DNA of 64,000 nt from Medicago truncatula (GCF_003473485.1 NC_053048.1:44326755-44390754), one strand, 5' to 3'; numbered from the stretch's first letter, positions 33,872 to 46,580 are shown. The notes: generated from the letters alone by a model not told the origin. A program made the numbers and translations.

Positions 33872-35355
33872 TTGGCCCAACCTGGCGGTTAACTCTTTGA
33901 AGGCCAGTTGACTCTTGACTTTCTCATGGATCTCAATTATATATTATACATGACAAAGCAAATGAGATGCAACATTTCTTCAAGTGTTCCATAGATCACA
34001 GTCATCAACAAAGGATGAAAGAATTCGGCGTGGAAATTCCAGGTGCTTTTGTGTCTACTAGGGAGTTAGATGTCAAAGGAAGAAAATGCTTATACATTCT
34101 TTATTGTGCATGACATTTCAGAAAAATTAAAATTATTTAGTTAGATCAACATCCTCCCAAAGATGAAATGTAATTTAGTCATGGTTTATAGTACATATGA
34201 TCTGTATCACTGTGATTTTGGTTTGCAGTAGCTTATCTGCTTGACCAGACGAAAATTAAAATTTAGAAGACAATGTTATCATATTGTTTGTGATGAATGA
34301 AATATTAAGAGTAAAAAATAGCTAGTGTTAATATTGCACCACTGTTTCATTGTCATTTAAATATTGAACTATTGCTTAATTGTTTGACACTGAGAGATCA
34401 GTGTCAAAAAGAGAGATGAAAGATAGAAAGGGGAAGATAGAGAGAATGAGATACATGAGTGATGGCCATGAATATTGAAGGACCATCAATTGTTACTAAT
34501 GCAACCTGCTCAAATTAGTGAACTCATTCATACAAGTAGTCCATTTACAAATAAGTAGCAGGATCAGAGACCAAATTGCTTATGAAGAGGTGCAGAAGCT
34601 GTTTTCTAAATTTTAGTTCATTGAAATGAGCATATTCTTAGTTTAGTCCCTTTTAAATTGCCATTTTTAATCCCCTAAAGCATGGAAAATAGTTAATGTT
34701 GGATTATAGGTTTGAAAATAATAAATACAGTAATAATTTATATACAGCTTGCCCTGTGGATTAACATAATAACATGCACTATCAAACCAAAAAACAAGAT
34801 AAAAGCCACAATACTTATATTCTAACATTGGCAATGAAATTGAGCTAAGAACATGTGCAAAATATATCAGGATGTTTAAAACAATGAAATTCATAGGTAT
34901 CATCATATATGGAAGACAAAAGTTTGGTCAGTCCATCCATCTGGCACTGATACAAATGATATTATCATCTACAAACAAATCTACCATTTATTTCCTTATC
35001 CCCAAAACCCAGAAGAAGAAAAAAGGTAAACACCATGAGTGATATTGTTCCATTTATATTATCCTTGCCTTCTCAAGTGCCTTGCATAATAAACCATAAC
35101 CTGTTCTTCCAAACTGCAAAAATGCAATGTTAATCCTTCCCATGGTAAACTAATTCCAATCAAGTTATTATTTCACCCTAATTTAGCACTTTATTTCCCT
35201 CAATTTTTCCTAACAAAAAGAGAAAAACATAAACCAATGACTATTGATATCTACCTCTAATAAATTATGTTGGTTAATTAATTCTTTCTACGTTTTGTTA
35301 TAGATCTAGCGGACTTACAGTTGCTGCACCGTATTCAAAGTTTCAACCGTCATTT
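33872..35355. other. Intergenic between convergent genes (RPH1-like and GATL)
   Basis: 3' untranslated sequence of both genes is expected here (convergent transcription). No further gene or repeat ends recognised. Confidence 0.45.
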
Positions 35356-36414
35356 TCAATCTTCAAAGTAATGAGAAGTTGGACGATAGAGATCGTAAGG
35401 TGCCCAAAGATGATCAACGGAACAAGGATTCCTCGAATCCAACCTTAACCAAGGTTTACCCTTCCCACTCCAATGAAGCAAACTAACAGGCCCAGGATGA
35501 AGACTCCTACATTTACCTTCAATATTGTCCCCTCCTAAACCATGTTGATTCCACCTATGATCCACACCCTTTATCTCCCCAGCCAAAACAAGAAGAAAAG
35601 GAGGCAAAGAACCCAAATGATAAATCCTCCTATGCTTCTGCACTCTCATCCACTCTTCCACCTTTTGTGTATACCTCCCTTCCCTCCATTTTTCAACATC
35701 CACAATCATAACACCTGTGTTGAAATAACAAGGATTCCGACCATGAAATGCACGTGGAAGTTCTGGGTCCGACCAAAACATATCGGTGAAATACCTTGTG
35801 AAATTCGCATGACAATATTCTGGTGCAGCCACTACCTTGCCACCCAAGTCAACTTCCCAAAGCTTTGCAATGTCATCAACAACAACAAGATCAGAGTCAA
35901 GGTACAAGACTCGCTTAACATGACCCTCTATAATATCAGAAATATATATTCTTGCATAGTTTAGAGGCTGGTCCAAGGCCTGGCGAATGGATTTGGAGAT
36001 TTTTTCACGTACCCTACTTGATTCAAATCGATATATCTTGAACTTGAGGTATGGAAATGTGGATTTGATGGCGTAATAGACCTCAGGTTCAAACGTTGCC
36101 CAAAGAAAATGGAAATCCACATTTTCAGGACATGTTGAGTGTTGTAAGATGGAGAGAATGGCTCCCATTGTACCTCTTAGATAGTTTGAGTCAAGTGTCA
36201 TGGCAATGTGTATTCTTTCTTGGTTGCACGCATCACCGTTGCGAAAGGAAGGGGCTTCTCTAAAGGTGATGGGCTTTAGGATTATGTTGACGTGCATGTC
36301 GCCGGTGGTGGCGCTGACATGGCAAAGGTTGAGGAGGAGAAGGAGAAAGGGAAGAAGAGACAGGAGGAGGAAGGGGAGTTTGGCATGTTGCCATGTTGGG
36401 TTCCAAAACTCCAT
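35356..36414 (-). CDS. GATL-type glycosyltransferase (GT8, galacturonosyltransferase-like)
   Basis: Intronless, 352 residues, the usual length for GATL proteins. Residues 11-35 form a signal anchor ([20 protein letters not shown]). The GT8 core follows: [20 protein letters not shown], then [11 protein letters not shown] with the metal-binding DSD at 173-175, [16 protein letters not shown] at 229-244, [13 protein letters not shown], and the HWSGKGKPW motif at 314-322. By family knowledge these are Golgi enzymes that transfer sugars from UDP-sugars into pectin or xylan; some act in cell-wall and seed-mucilage formation. The ATG at 36414 is the only one that keeps the anchor. No shortening or broken motif. 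GATL is clear; which of the roughly ten plant GATL branches is not. Confidence 0.92.
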   Translation of the reverse strand: MEFWNPTWQHAKLPFLLLSLLPFLLLLLNLCHVSATTGDMHVNIILKPITFREAPSFRNGDACNQERIHIAMTLDSNYLRGTMGAILSILQHSTCPENVDFHFLWATFEPEVYYAIKSTFPYLKFKIYRFESSRVREKISKSIRQALDQPLNYARIYISDIIEGHVKRVLYLDSDLVVVDDIAKLWEVDLGGKVVAAPEYCHANFTRYFTDMFWSDPELPRAFHGRNPCYFNTGVMIVDVEKWREGRYTQKVEEWMRVQKHRRIYHLGSLPPFLLVLAGEIKGVDHRWNQHGLGGDNIEGKCRSLHPGPVSLLHWSGKGKPWLRLDSRNPCSVDHLWAPYDLYRPTSHYFED

Positions 36415-36970
36415 CCTTCCTGCCCCCTAATGTTGAAAAAATGAGGGTAAAGTCAAGGAGGAGGCATTCTTAATTTTTGTGAGGCTAGGTTGAGAACGAA
36501 GATGAAAAAAGAAGGTTGGGAATGATTGAGGGAAATGGGAGGATGGAGCTTGGTGGGATTAATTGTAGGGAAGAGAATGATTAAGTCACGACTTGAGGCT
36601 TCCTATATTAGAGACATCAATATTTTTCTTGGATGGTAATAAAATTACACAATTTGTCAAAAAAAAAAAAAAAAAGTATATAAAATGATTTTTTTTTTGT
36701 TGAAGGGAAAGTATATAAAATGATGTTAACAAATTACTTTTAAATGGTAAAAAATACAATTGATACTATACGAAAACTTTTGACTTTTTTTTGGAAAATA
36801 GTTTTATATTTTTGTTCTTTAAAAAAGGAGAATACCGGTTGTATAACATTTTTATTGAATAAATTAGTCAACTTTGTCTCTGAATGTGTAACGAATAACC
36901 ACAATAATCTTTTAATATATCAAAATTTTAAAATAATCAATGATTATGCATTATGTTAATCAAAATAGTA
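36415..36970. other. Upstream flank of the GATL gene
   Basis: Possible promoter; poly-A run at 36658. No other gene seen. Confidence 0.4.
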
Positions 36971-37242
36971 CTCCATCCGTTTCAAAATGAGTGTCGTTTT
37001 AGCTAAAACAAAAAATTCAAAATGAACGTCACTTTCAGTTTCCAATGCAATAATAACTTTTTCTTTTCAATTTTACCCTCCAATTAATACTCTGCACACT
37101 ACTTCCAAAATATTACTTTTAAAACTAACCAATAGTTAATAAGGATAATTTGGTAAAATAATCATTCTCTTTCTTTTAATCATTGTATTTCTTAATATGT
37201 GTGTAAACACATAAAATGACACTCATTTTAAAACGGAGTGAG
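36971..37242. mobile_element. Stowaway MITE, family A
   Basis: 272 bp, CTCCATCCGTTTCAAAATGA at the left and, in reverse, CTCACTCCGTTTTAAAATGA at the right, with TA on both sides. Same family as the nested copy at 24584. Confidence 0.85.
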
Positions 37243-38069
37243 TATCTTACATTAAAATACTCTGTTAATATTATCTATCAATCATTTAATATATTTACTT
37301 GTTATCATATCGGTTCTTATAAACATTTCCTTATATTAGCCAAATATGAAAAGAAAAAAAAATTGATTAACAAAATGCATAATGAAAGGGCAATTTCTAT
37401 GGTACTCCAAACAAAATTGAGTGTTTTGGTACTCTCAAATGTTTAACCAATAGAAAATAGTCATTTCAATTAAATGATCCATGTCAGCATTATTAAATAT
37501 TGACTTATGAAAAGAGTTTTGGTACACTTGTCTATTCAATTTAACTCCCCAGAAATTGTACAAATTATTATTTCAGTCAAGTAATTAATTAATTTTTTAA
37601 TCAAAACAAAGCCAAATCATTAACCGCCATCACAATTTTCTCTCCAACCTTCATCATCTCAAACATAACAACACAAAACTTCATCTATGTACCAATTTCA
37701 TCTCAAACATCTTTGAACAAAACTTCATTTATGTTCCTTTGTTTCTTTCTCTCCATTAATTTTGCTTGAAATACTAGTACTGGATTTTAAATGGAAAATT
37801 GATGGCATGGCTTTCTTGTGTGACCTTTTTTCTTGTATTTTCATGGTACAATTTTATGTTTTTTTTATTTGTTTTTCTATCAGTATTTTCAAATATACCT
37901 GATTTCTGCTTTGCATTATAAATAAGGGAAGTTACGTGATCGTGATCCACAATGTTTTTCTTTAATTCAAAGTTAATGTTAGAGCCAATTGTTTCATGAC
38001 ATGGGTTAGTTTAAAGTGTAATCTTCATATTTGGGATGAAATAATTGGGATGAAGGAGTAGAAGAATGG
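37243..38069. other. Intergenic
   Basis: Contains a repeat fragment (GGGCAATTTCTATGGTACTC at 37387, related to 10640 and 39250). No gene recognised. Confidence 0.4.
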
Positions 38070-38998
38070 AGTTCAACCAGTGGCGGAGCCACCTACAAGT
38101 CAGGGGATGCACATGCATACCTCAACTTTAGAAAAATGCACCAATAATCCATTTTTTTCACTATGAACCCCCTGTGTTTTTTTGATTGCATACCCTCAAC
38201 TTTTTTTGCACTTTCAACTCACTCATTTTTATGGATCAACCTCTCTCTACATTTTTATGATTTTCTTTTTTTCCTGGTGTGGATCAACCCCTGCATTGTT
38301 TTGGTGTGTTGTGAATCATGGTGATGAAATATTTTAATCATGCTTGAAGTCTTACTCTACAACTTAAAGTTATAGCATGTAGTTGCCCTCTTGGAAGTTG
38401 CGTAATTTGCTCAGAAAATTATAGTTGCTTAGAGCATTTACATTGGTAGGATCTTTACTATTTAAGACCCGATACCTAATAGGTACTTCAAGTGAAAAAA
38501 GAAAATTGGAGGTCTCTTAAGACACATGGTCTCACTTAAGACCCCCAATCTTAAGTGGATCCCACACCACTTTTCAATAAAATAATCATTATTTGAGGTG
38601 CTTTTCAATAATAAATAGTTATTAGTTGGACCCATTTAGACTTTTTGATGGAGGATCTCCATTGGAGTGGTTGAGTACCTATTAGATACTATTATTAAAA
38701 AATAAAAAAAATGATGTGTCCACGTGGGACCCGTTTAAGACTTCAAATGTGAGGGTCTCCATTGTGGAGCTTATTTGTAATAAACTATTAATCCACTTCT
38801 ATCTACTTTTTTTGTATTGTTTTTGTTCTTCCTTTCAACACATGATTGAGTGAGTTCTATCCAACCATTGATATGAGGTGGATATAGAGTTGCTTACTAT
38901 GTTGTGTGTTTGGACCTAGATCAATGAAATATTTATTAATCGAAGTAAAAAAAATTGAACCCCTCATCCAGGGTCCGGACAACGCCACTAAGTTCAAC
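38070..38998. mobile_element. hAT-type element, 913 bp, non-autonomous
   Basis: Starts CAGTGGCGGAGCCACC (38078) and ends GGACAACGCCACTA (38990). Exact 8-bp target duplication AGTTCAAC (38070-38077, 38991-38998). No transposase. Inside, about 38432-38776, lies a second element-like piece with GAGCATTTACATTGG at the left and TCTCCATTGTGGAGCT at the right, probably a nested MITE. Confidence 0.8.
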
Positions 38999-39849
38999 GA
39001 TTGAAATTTATTATCTATTAAATCAAATTAAAATGAATTATATCATAAAATAAAAGCCTCAAAGTGCAAAACTCACAAGTTTGGTGGTGCTAATTCTATA
39101 ATCTACTCAAACTTACTTGTTCCATGCTGTCAAAAAACTATTCGTCATTTTAATTTGGAGTATTGGATATGTATAAATATTTGGGTGTACAGTAGAAAGG
39201 AGAACAATGATGATCTAAGACTTTTAAAATTTTAACATACAATAATATTTTTGGGGATCTTCTACGGTACACTCACAAAATGAGGTGTACTGATACTCTT
39301 TATTCATAATTTTATAAATTAACGATCATTTTTTATGAAATAAATAACTATTTGTCAATATTTATATTTTATAGAACATCATTTCATTGTTTATAAGAAT
39401 CATAGTAATTTTTTTTTTACGTATTATCGTAAAATATAATCAAAGTTATCAATTATGAGTGCTAAAAATTCAAAAAAAAAAATTAATTTTATTTTGTTAA
39501 CACTTTTGATGAATAAGAAAGATTTAGTTATTATAAATATAAATGATATAAAATAATATTTTTCTTCAAAACACAACTTATTTAATCATTAATTTAAAAA
39601 GTAAGTCTATCCATATACTTAAATATATTGGATGTACCATAAAATTTGAGTTATTTTTTAAGGTTAGTTTCAAAATAGAAAGGAGAACAATGATGATCTA
39701 AGATTTGTTGTACTTTCAAAATTTAGTTGTAGATACGTACGTGAATCTCATCGTTGTGGGACCCTCATAATCTTCATCCTCATCATTTATTTTTATTTCA
39801 TTACTCTTTTCAATTTCTTATTCCAATCTCTTCATTCAACCATTTCTCA
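38999..39849. other. Promoter side of the BSD gene, with a duplicated 28-mer
   Basis: An identical 28-base string (starting TAGAAAGGAGAACAATGATG) stands at 39193-39220 and 39676-39703. The 455 bases between begin near a repeat word shared with 10640 and 37387 (TCTACGGTACACTCA). The right copy is about 150 bases before the BSD start codon. Confidence 0.6.
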
Positions 39850-41055
39850 ATGAATTTCTTCAAAACCGTTTTCTCCGACGACCCGGACCCATCAGGATCC
39901 GAAACAAATACCGCTTCCTCCAGCGACTCGCTAAACGTGCCGTTCAATCCCACCGCCGCGTGGAAGAACATCGGCAACCTAATCAAAACCGTCGGCGAAA
40001 AATCCGAATCCGTCATCGAAATATACCGTCGTGATCTTCATGAATTCGGCACAGGTTTGCAGAAGGAGATAGAAGTCGCACACGACTCTCTCGAAACCGT
40101 TGGACACGTCATCGACCAATTCGGAAACACCGTGATTAAAGGAACGGCTCAGATCATATCTCAAAGCAAAGACGCAATCCTTGAATCAGAATCTGAGTCG
40201 AAGAAGAAGAAGAGGGTTAAAAAACAGAGTAGTTTGAATTCGAAGCTGTATAGTAGATTTGATGCTCAAATTCATGCAATTCAAGGTGATTCTGATACTT
40301 ATACAGAAGAACCTTTTGATTTGGAGCGGTATAATAAGTGGAAATTGGAGTTTTCGTTGGAAGGGAAAAAGGATGAAATGGAAAAGTTGTTAAGAGAGAA
40401 TGTTGAAATGGAGAGTGTTTATAGAAGGTTGGTTCCTAATGTTGTTGATAGGGAAACTTTTTGGTTGAGGTATTATTATAAGGTTTATAAGGTTAAGAAA
40501 GCTGAGGATGTTAGGGCGAAGCTCGTGAAACGAATGTCGAGGGAAGAGGATGAGGAGTTGAGCTGGGATGTTGAAGATGAGGAGTATGAAGATGATGACT
40601 TTGATGATAAGAGATTGAATAATGTGGAAGAAGTGGATGATTTTCAAGGGGAAGAGTCTAAGGTTGAAAAAAGAGATAGTTTATTGCAAAACAAGATGAT
40701 GGAGGAATCAAAAGTTGATGAGAATTTGGAGGTTGTTCAAGAGAAGGGTGATCGAAGCCAAGTGGATAAAGTGAAGGATTCTGCGGCTGTTGCTGATAAG
40801 AAAGTGACAATGGAGAAGAATGCTGGGGATGGAAAGACTTCACAGGTGGTAAGTGAAAACTCCAAGCAGGAGGGGGAGAAAGAGCTTGAGTGGGATGAGA
40901 TTGAGGATCTTGGTAGCAATGAGGAAAAGAAGGCAATGGGATTGGGCAGTGGTAGCCCAAGCAAAATTGATTTGCGAAAGCGTTTGAGTTCCGCGGCAGA
41001 GGAAGAAGATTTGAGTTGGGATATTGAAGATGATGATGAGCCTGCCAAGGCTTGA
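39850..41055 (+). CDS. BSD-domain protein
   Basis: Single exon, 401 residues. I start at ATG 39850 (MNFFKTVFSDDPDPSG), the usual opening of this family; an in-frame ATG at 39754 would only add an unlikely His/Phe-rich leader. Parts in order: a low-complexity Ser/Asp start, an amphipathic helical region (AAWKNIGNLIKTVGEKSESV to IKGTAQIISQSKDA), a basic patch (KKKKRVKK), the BSD domain at about 156-215 (FDLERYNKWKLEFSLEGKK, then NVEMESVYRRLVPN, and the diagnostic FWLRYYYKV with FW at 204-205), then a long acidic tail. The tail repeats a WD/E motif: ELSWDVEDEE, ELEWDEIEDL and DLSWDIEDDDEP. BSD domains are found in TFIIH p62 and synapse-associated proteins; the role of the plant members is not established. 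Confidence 0.88.
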   Translation: MNFFKTVFSDDPDPSGSETNTASSSDSLNVPFNPTAAWKNIGNLIKTVGEKSESVIEIYRRDLHEFGTGLQKEIEVAHDSLETVGHVIDQFGNTVIKGTAQIISQSKDAILESESESKKKKRVKKQSSLNSKLYSRFDAQIHAIQGDSDTYTEEPFDLERYNKWKLEFSLEGKKDEMEKLLRENVEMESVYRRLVPNVVDRETFWLRYYYKVYKVKKAEDVRAKLVKRMSREEDEELSWDVEDEEYEDDDFDDKRLNNVEEVDDFQGEESKVEKRDSLLQNKMMEESKVDENLEVVQEKGDRSQVDKVKDSAAVADKKVTMEKNAGDGKTSQVVSENSKQEGEKELEWDEIEDLGSNEEKKAMGLGSGSPSKIDLRKRLSSAAEEEDLSWDIEDDDEPAKA

Positions 41056-41695
41056 GATTGATTATATATACATGTAAGTGTGCTTTTGGCAACAGAAATT
41101 TAGCTTTCCGTTGTTTTATTTTTATATATATTTGTATAGATTTCTTAGAAGTAGTTATCTCATTGTTCAACATCTTGAATGATGTCAAGTAATTGTATGA
41201 AAAAACAATTGTCTTTATAGACATCTCTCTTCTCTTTAATTTTTTGTCAAATGTTACTAGTTATTTCAACTAGGTTGACAACTTATGATTCTTTAATTTT
41301 TTGACACAGAAATGTCTTCAAAATTACAATGATCTGCTAGGTATTTCTACTTCCAATTTATGTTTCTTTAACTTGAAGACTTATGAATCATATCCTTTAT
41401 GGGTGGCCAATTACATGTATTTAATCATATGAGAATCAGAGATTGTGATTTAGCTATCTATTCCATAAGCTTCTTATTGCATCAAATAATACAACTAAAA
41501 AAAAAAAAAAAACTTATAGCATTAATATGCAAGTAGATGGCCAGTTTTTTGTAGTGTGCGACATTTAACCCAGGAATATATACTTCATTGCAGACAAAAT
41601 AAACAGAAAATGGATATTTTAATTGCGATTGAGACTGATACAGCAGGTAACCATCGAGAATAGAAATGACAACTCATGCTCTCAAGTTTATATAA
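41056..41695. other. 3' side of the BSD gene, intergenic
   Basis: Probable 3' untranslated sequence followed by AT-rich DNA with a poly-A run at 41499; nothing coding. Confidence 0.4.
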
Positions 41696-41816
41696 TAATA
41701 CACCCGGTTTGGTGGTGATGGCTTGTGACCTTGGAGTGTACTCTCTCAAGGTCTCAAGTTTGATTTTCCTTGGTGCCGCCAATTCAGTGGGCTAGTTTGG
41801 CTTCTTCAAAAGAAAG
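41696..41816 (+). repeat. tRNA-derived SINE, family A copy 2
   Basis: Partner of the copy at 7460: GGTTTGGTGGTGATGGC (A-box side), GGTCTCAAGTTTGATTTTCC (B-box), then GTTTGGCTTCTTCAAAAGAA. Confidence 0.55.
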
Positions 41817-42222
41817 TTTATAAAATAATAATAATCACAATATTCCATCAAACCAATCCTCACATATAACCACAAGTAAATGCTGTAACCACGAGTTTAT
41901 AAAATAAAAATATAAATAACCAATCCATTCATACAAAATTCTACCCTTTGATGTTAATTCACATTTGCCAAACTAGGAAGCTAACCTCTCCAGATCCTAT
42001 AAGCTGATCGGAACCCAAAATAAACTATTTGTGAACACTCGAGTCTATGTTATCTAAAAGCAACTACAAGGAAAAATGTGAAATGGATGAAAGGAACTGT
42101 TCTGGCAGCACCTGGGCACGTTTGTACAACAAAATAGATTACCGCAGAGCACATAACTGAGTTCTGAAAGCCCCTTACTTGATTCAGATTCCTCTAAACG
42201 CAAGGCTGCTCTGAGTCTGAAA

Positions 42223-45200
42223 TCATAGCTCAACAGTAATTGTGGGTTCAGTAGTAGAGTCTTCCTTGTGTGACTCAACATGGGAAGGTAATGCCATAAC
42301 CCGTCCTTTATGGGCACGCGGTGGAAGATACCTTGGCTGTTTTTTTGGTTGCCCCTTCCAAGGCAGGAAAACTCCAGTCCCGCCACAAGGAAGGTTACTG
42401 GGATTCATTGTCATAGGGTGCATAGGAGTTAGCATGACCACTGGAGCACCAAATAACCCCCATTTGGGCATCATGTCCATAGCCTCATAGCAACTTAGTG
42501 ATCCATTTGGCAAAGCAAGTGGACTGGGAGTGCTGGGTTGCCAAAGAGTCATTGCAGACGTTGTCGTTGGAGGACTTGTTGATTGGCCTTGATAGTTGTC
42601 TCCTCTCACTCTAAAGAAGGTGATGCTCACCCTCTTGTTAGTGGATGGACGCATCACATGGCTTGCCATGTCAGCACTGTTTCCTTTCATCACTAAAAGA
42701 GACCTGCAAGGTATTCCATTAACTAATCATGTTCTGTAAGATACCCATTTTTGCTGAAAAAAAAGAAGGAACAAAAATTGAAAATAATTTAAACTATATT
42801 TACTAAAACAACAATGATGTCAGAGTTAAATGCTACAAATGGAAAACTGTCACTACTGTAATAAGATATGTTAACTAAGGCAATCCTATAACTACTTATT
42901 GACACAAGCTTCTAAAATGGGTTGAAATCACTTATCAGAAACCCAAGACTTTTAACATGGAGGAACTTAAAGCTTACTGAAAAGGGAGAGCTTGACCACT
43001 TTAAAAACATTATGTGAGCGTGACTTACATGAAAAAAAAGATACTTATAGGAAAATTAAGCTTTCCAATATCAGAGTGGAGAATTCTAATATGACCTTGT
43101 GCAACTGCTGATTCTGAAAACTTGAAACTAGGTGTCATTTCTGCTATCTAGCAACTGATATTTACTTTACTAGACAAAAGCAAGATTTTTTTGTCTCCCT
43201 AGTGTCTACAATCTATACAAACACATAGTTTGAATCTCATCCTCTAAAAATCTTGGATAGCTGCAATTCACAATTTTAGATTATTCACTTGCATAATGTC
43301 GAGTAAATGATGAAGATATTCTGCTTTTGTATCAAGCAATGTTACTAGTATCTTTAAAATAAAATGGAAGATGAGTGTTAAAATGAATGGAAGTTCTTTG
43401 ATACATACCCTTGCTTCAAAGAGAGCATGAGTGGACCTTTGTAATTCCCATCATTTTCACTCATAAGAATACGCCCAAAAGCCATTGTAGATTCTGAGAG
43501 AAGAAGGGTAGATAGAGGTTGATCCACATGTGGTGGTTTGAAGAATGGCTGAGAAAACTCCCCCTGCAAATTACAAAATTGTATAGGCATTACTAGACAA
43601 TTACTTCATTGCACAAAACAGTTATCACAACAACTTTCTGGGTTTTGACTAATCAAGAAGCGTGAACAATTTACCTCATCAAAGAAGTTGATGATGCAAC
43701 CATTTGGCCTTTTGTTATCCCAAATTATTTGCCACTGAATTAGGTGATCAATGACACCTTCGAGAAGAGGTGGAATTGGCTCAATATTGCCTGTAAACAA
43801 AAACAGACAAAAAACAGAATTTTATGCTATTCTCATAATTTAAAGTCATTGTTTGCAATGCATGTGATTACAAGAACCAGATTATAGTTTTGTCAAGGTG
43901 AAGGAAGACTGTCAAATCTTCAGTATAATGACTTCTTCTTACTTTTGGTATTGTCTTTTATCTGCCCAAATAGGGGAACACCTAACTGAATCATCTCTCT
44001 CTTGTTCCCCTTCACCTGTTTGTTATATAGTATAAAAGTTTCACCTGCATTTTATTCAATAAGATTTTGTTAATGGCTGTAGACAATATAGGGCATTAGA
44101 TTGTAATCGTTATCTCGAAATAGTCTTGTTATCGGTAACAAAATCAAATACAAGCCCTCAAACTCTCAATCCAATATTAAGGATAACACAGTGTAGTACT
44201 AAATTGTTGATTTATAAAATAAATTAAAAGAAGTTTTTTCCTTTGTATAAGTTCCCGATCCCTACATTAAAACCTGCAAAATTCACCTGGAAGTTCCCCA
44301 TTCTGGCCAGCAGCATGGATCTCTTTCACAAAATCAGTCAGCTTGCAGAGTTGTGATTCAGAAAAAACGTCCTCATACAACCTCAATCCTTTCACAGCAT
44401 TCACCTGCTAATTGCAATAACCCATCAATGAACAATATCCAACTGCTTCTTCATCCCAAAAAACTACTGAATTCAGCTCTATAAATCCTATCTATATTAA
44501 AAACATCACATTTGAGTTCACAAACAAAAGAACTTGCCGGATGCCCTTTCACAAACTCCTTTGCTGTGAAATTTTTTATGCACCTTAACTGCAAATGACG
44601 TCCTTCACATTCTTCATGATTTGAACATATACTGTTGTTCATAAAACTATGTTGCACTTCCTGAGATCCTGTGCATCAGACCAAAAAAAATCGATGCAAA
44701 TTTCATTATTCAATCAAAGAGGACGATCGATTGACTTCATCCAATGCATAATTTCACCATCTTAGCACATGTTTTTGCAGGGTGATTGTTAAAAATATAT
44801 TGCCGTCTTGCAAAAACCAGTTTGATTTACTACCAGTACCTAATGTCCCCACTCCACAGTCCAGTTAAGACAGTGACAAATTGAGCAGGCCATTGCAAAA
44901 AACAAAACGTTACATGGTAGCAACAATACATGTCCCCAATTAGGTGAATCCATCCAGCTACTAAAAACATTTCTTTGTTCTTTCTTTTAATTTTAAAATC
45001 ATGAAACTACATTTTTTAGTGTAGCAAAATTGGGTTCTCTAATTTCCTAACCATTTTATTCATTGGATCCTTCACCCATTAAAGCAGGAGCAAAACATGG
45101 TTGACCCTGTTGAATTAAAATTGAGCAGGCTGTTGGTTTCATAGGGAATAGCATCAAATTTGTCAAAACCCCCAACTACCCACTCACCCAGATTTGAACC

Positions 45201-46580
45201 GGCACGTGATGCGATCCCATTAGAGGGAATCACGTGACGTCAACTACAACAGCAGCAAGCAATCAGGCTCTGTTGTTTACGCCGCCGGTGTAATAAAATC
45301 AATGCACACATCTCTAGATGTTTTCTACTACATCAACGTTGTATTATTCGACCCTGGTCCTGCCTCCAACAACTAACCGTACCATAACACCAAATATAAC
45401 CAACAAAAATACTGTACAAAAGTGCATTTAAAATGAATTATCAACCATGTTTTCTGCGAGCAATATTTTTTGTATGAAAACAAACACCTTTTGTGATGTT
45501 TTTTGTGATGCCTAACTACTCATGTATTGGAAATTACAAAGAGTCTTGGAAATGAAATTAATCAAAAACGTTGAACGACTTCTGCGCTCTACCATTGTGC
45601 AACAGATTTTGACTTCAAAGTTCATAGCAAAAATTTAGAAAATTATTTCTCGTGCCAAAAATTTGTTGTTCAATGTATTCGTGAAACAGTATGATTCTTT
45701 TAGAATTTTTTTTAAAGAACTCATCTACAAGCTATTAAGCACAAACATAGACACCAGACTTGATACGACAAGACAAGCCGCCGACATTTAAGTGATAGAC
45801 ATAACATGTATCCGACACCAGAACACATCTAATCCAATCCGATAAGTGTTCTCCTTCATAGTAGTATACCAAAAAAAAGTTTAATGTTTAATCTTTGGGT
45901 CATATTAACGAGCAAATATTCATTTTCCAAGCCCATTAAAAAATTCATAAAGTATGTGCTTGTGCCAAACCCAAGCTATTACTCCATTAAAAAAAAAAAA
46001 AAAAATTAAAAAAATCAACTTTCCTGAGGAAAAAAGAAATTTACAAATCAGTATCAAATTAAAAATAACAAAGCCAAAAGTGAAGCTTGAATCAAGAATA
46101 CTACTTAAAAAAAAAAAAATCGTTGTACTATTCATTACCCGAATCAGTGATCTCACTGACCAGCGAATCATCTTCCACCGTCACCTCCGCCGGATCATCA
46201 ACGCCGCCATTTCTGACACTTTCCACCACTTCCTCATCGATCTTCTTCACTCCTTCAACCGATTCAGTTTTGTTCTCAACAACCTTATGAAGCTCGAGAG
46301 TCACATCAGCAATAGAATGATACTTCTGCATCTGAATAACAGGGATCCAGTTGAACCGCCGCCGGTGTACGGCCGTAAAAGCTGAATCGTAATCGTTGGA
46401 GGATGGAGCAATCTGCGCAAGGTGACCACAGAGAGCATCAATGATCGCGTTGGCGGCGGCGAACTCGCCGTGAAACCAAGCAAGCATTGCATCTTTGGCG
46501 TAGGAATCAACAAAAGGCGGCGCTGGTTGAAACGGTGCCGTTTTGGGTTGATCCTTCCGTGATTCCTGGATAGCCGCCAT
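42223..46580 (-). CDS. ALKBH10-like RNA demethylase (2OG-Fe(II) oxygenase)
   Basis: Seven exons on the minus strand: 46580-46139, 44668-44538, 44404-44287, 44044-43943, 43790-43675, 43563-43409 and 42703-42223. Phases agree throughout and give 514 residues. I chose the ATG at 46580 (ACC-ATG-GCG context) over an in-frame one 18 bases upstream. Exon 1 has the conserved AKDAMLAWFHGEFAAANAII. The oxygenase core has KRPNGCIINFFDEGEFSQPF, the iron ligands H315 and D317 (PPHVDQP), a second His at about 370 (MASHVMRPS), and the 2-oxoglutarate-binding stretch NKRVSITFFRVR. By family knowledge ALKBH9/10 proteins remove N6-methyl from adenosine in mRNA and affect flowering and virus response. The tail is Pro-rich. 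Intron 2 has a GC donor (CCG-GCAAGT). Intron 1 is 1.47 kb. All catalytic residues look intact. Confidence 0.88.

Noticed and set aside
39754-39849. Earlier in-frame ATG for the BSD protein
   Set aside because: The added 32 residues are His/Phe-rich translation of what looks like the leader; the family starts MNFFK.
40658-41224. 188-codon open frame opposite the BSD gene tail
   Set aside because: Pro/His/Ser-rich text produced by reading the acidic Glu/Asp codons backwards; no plausible protein.
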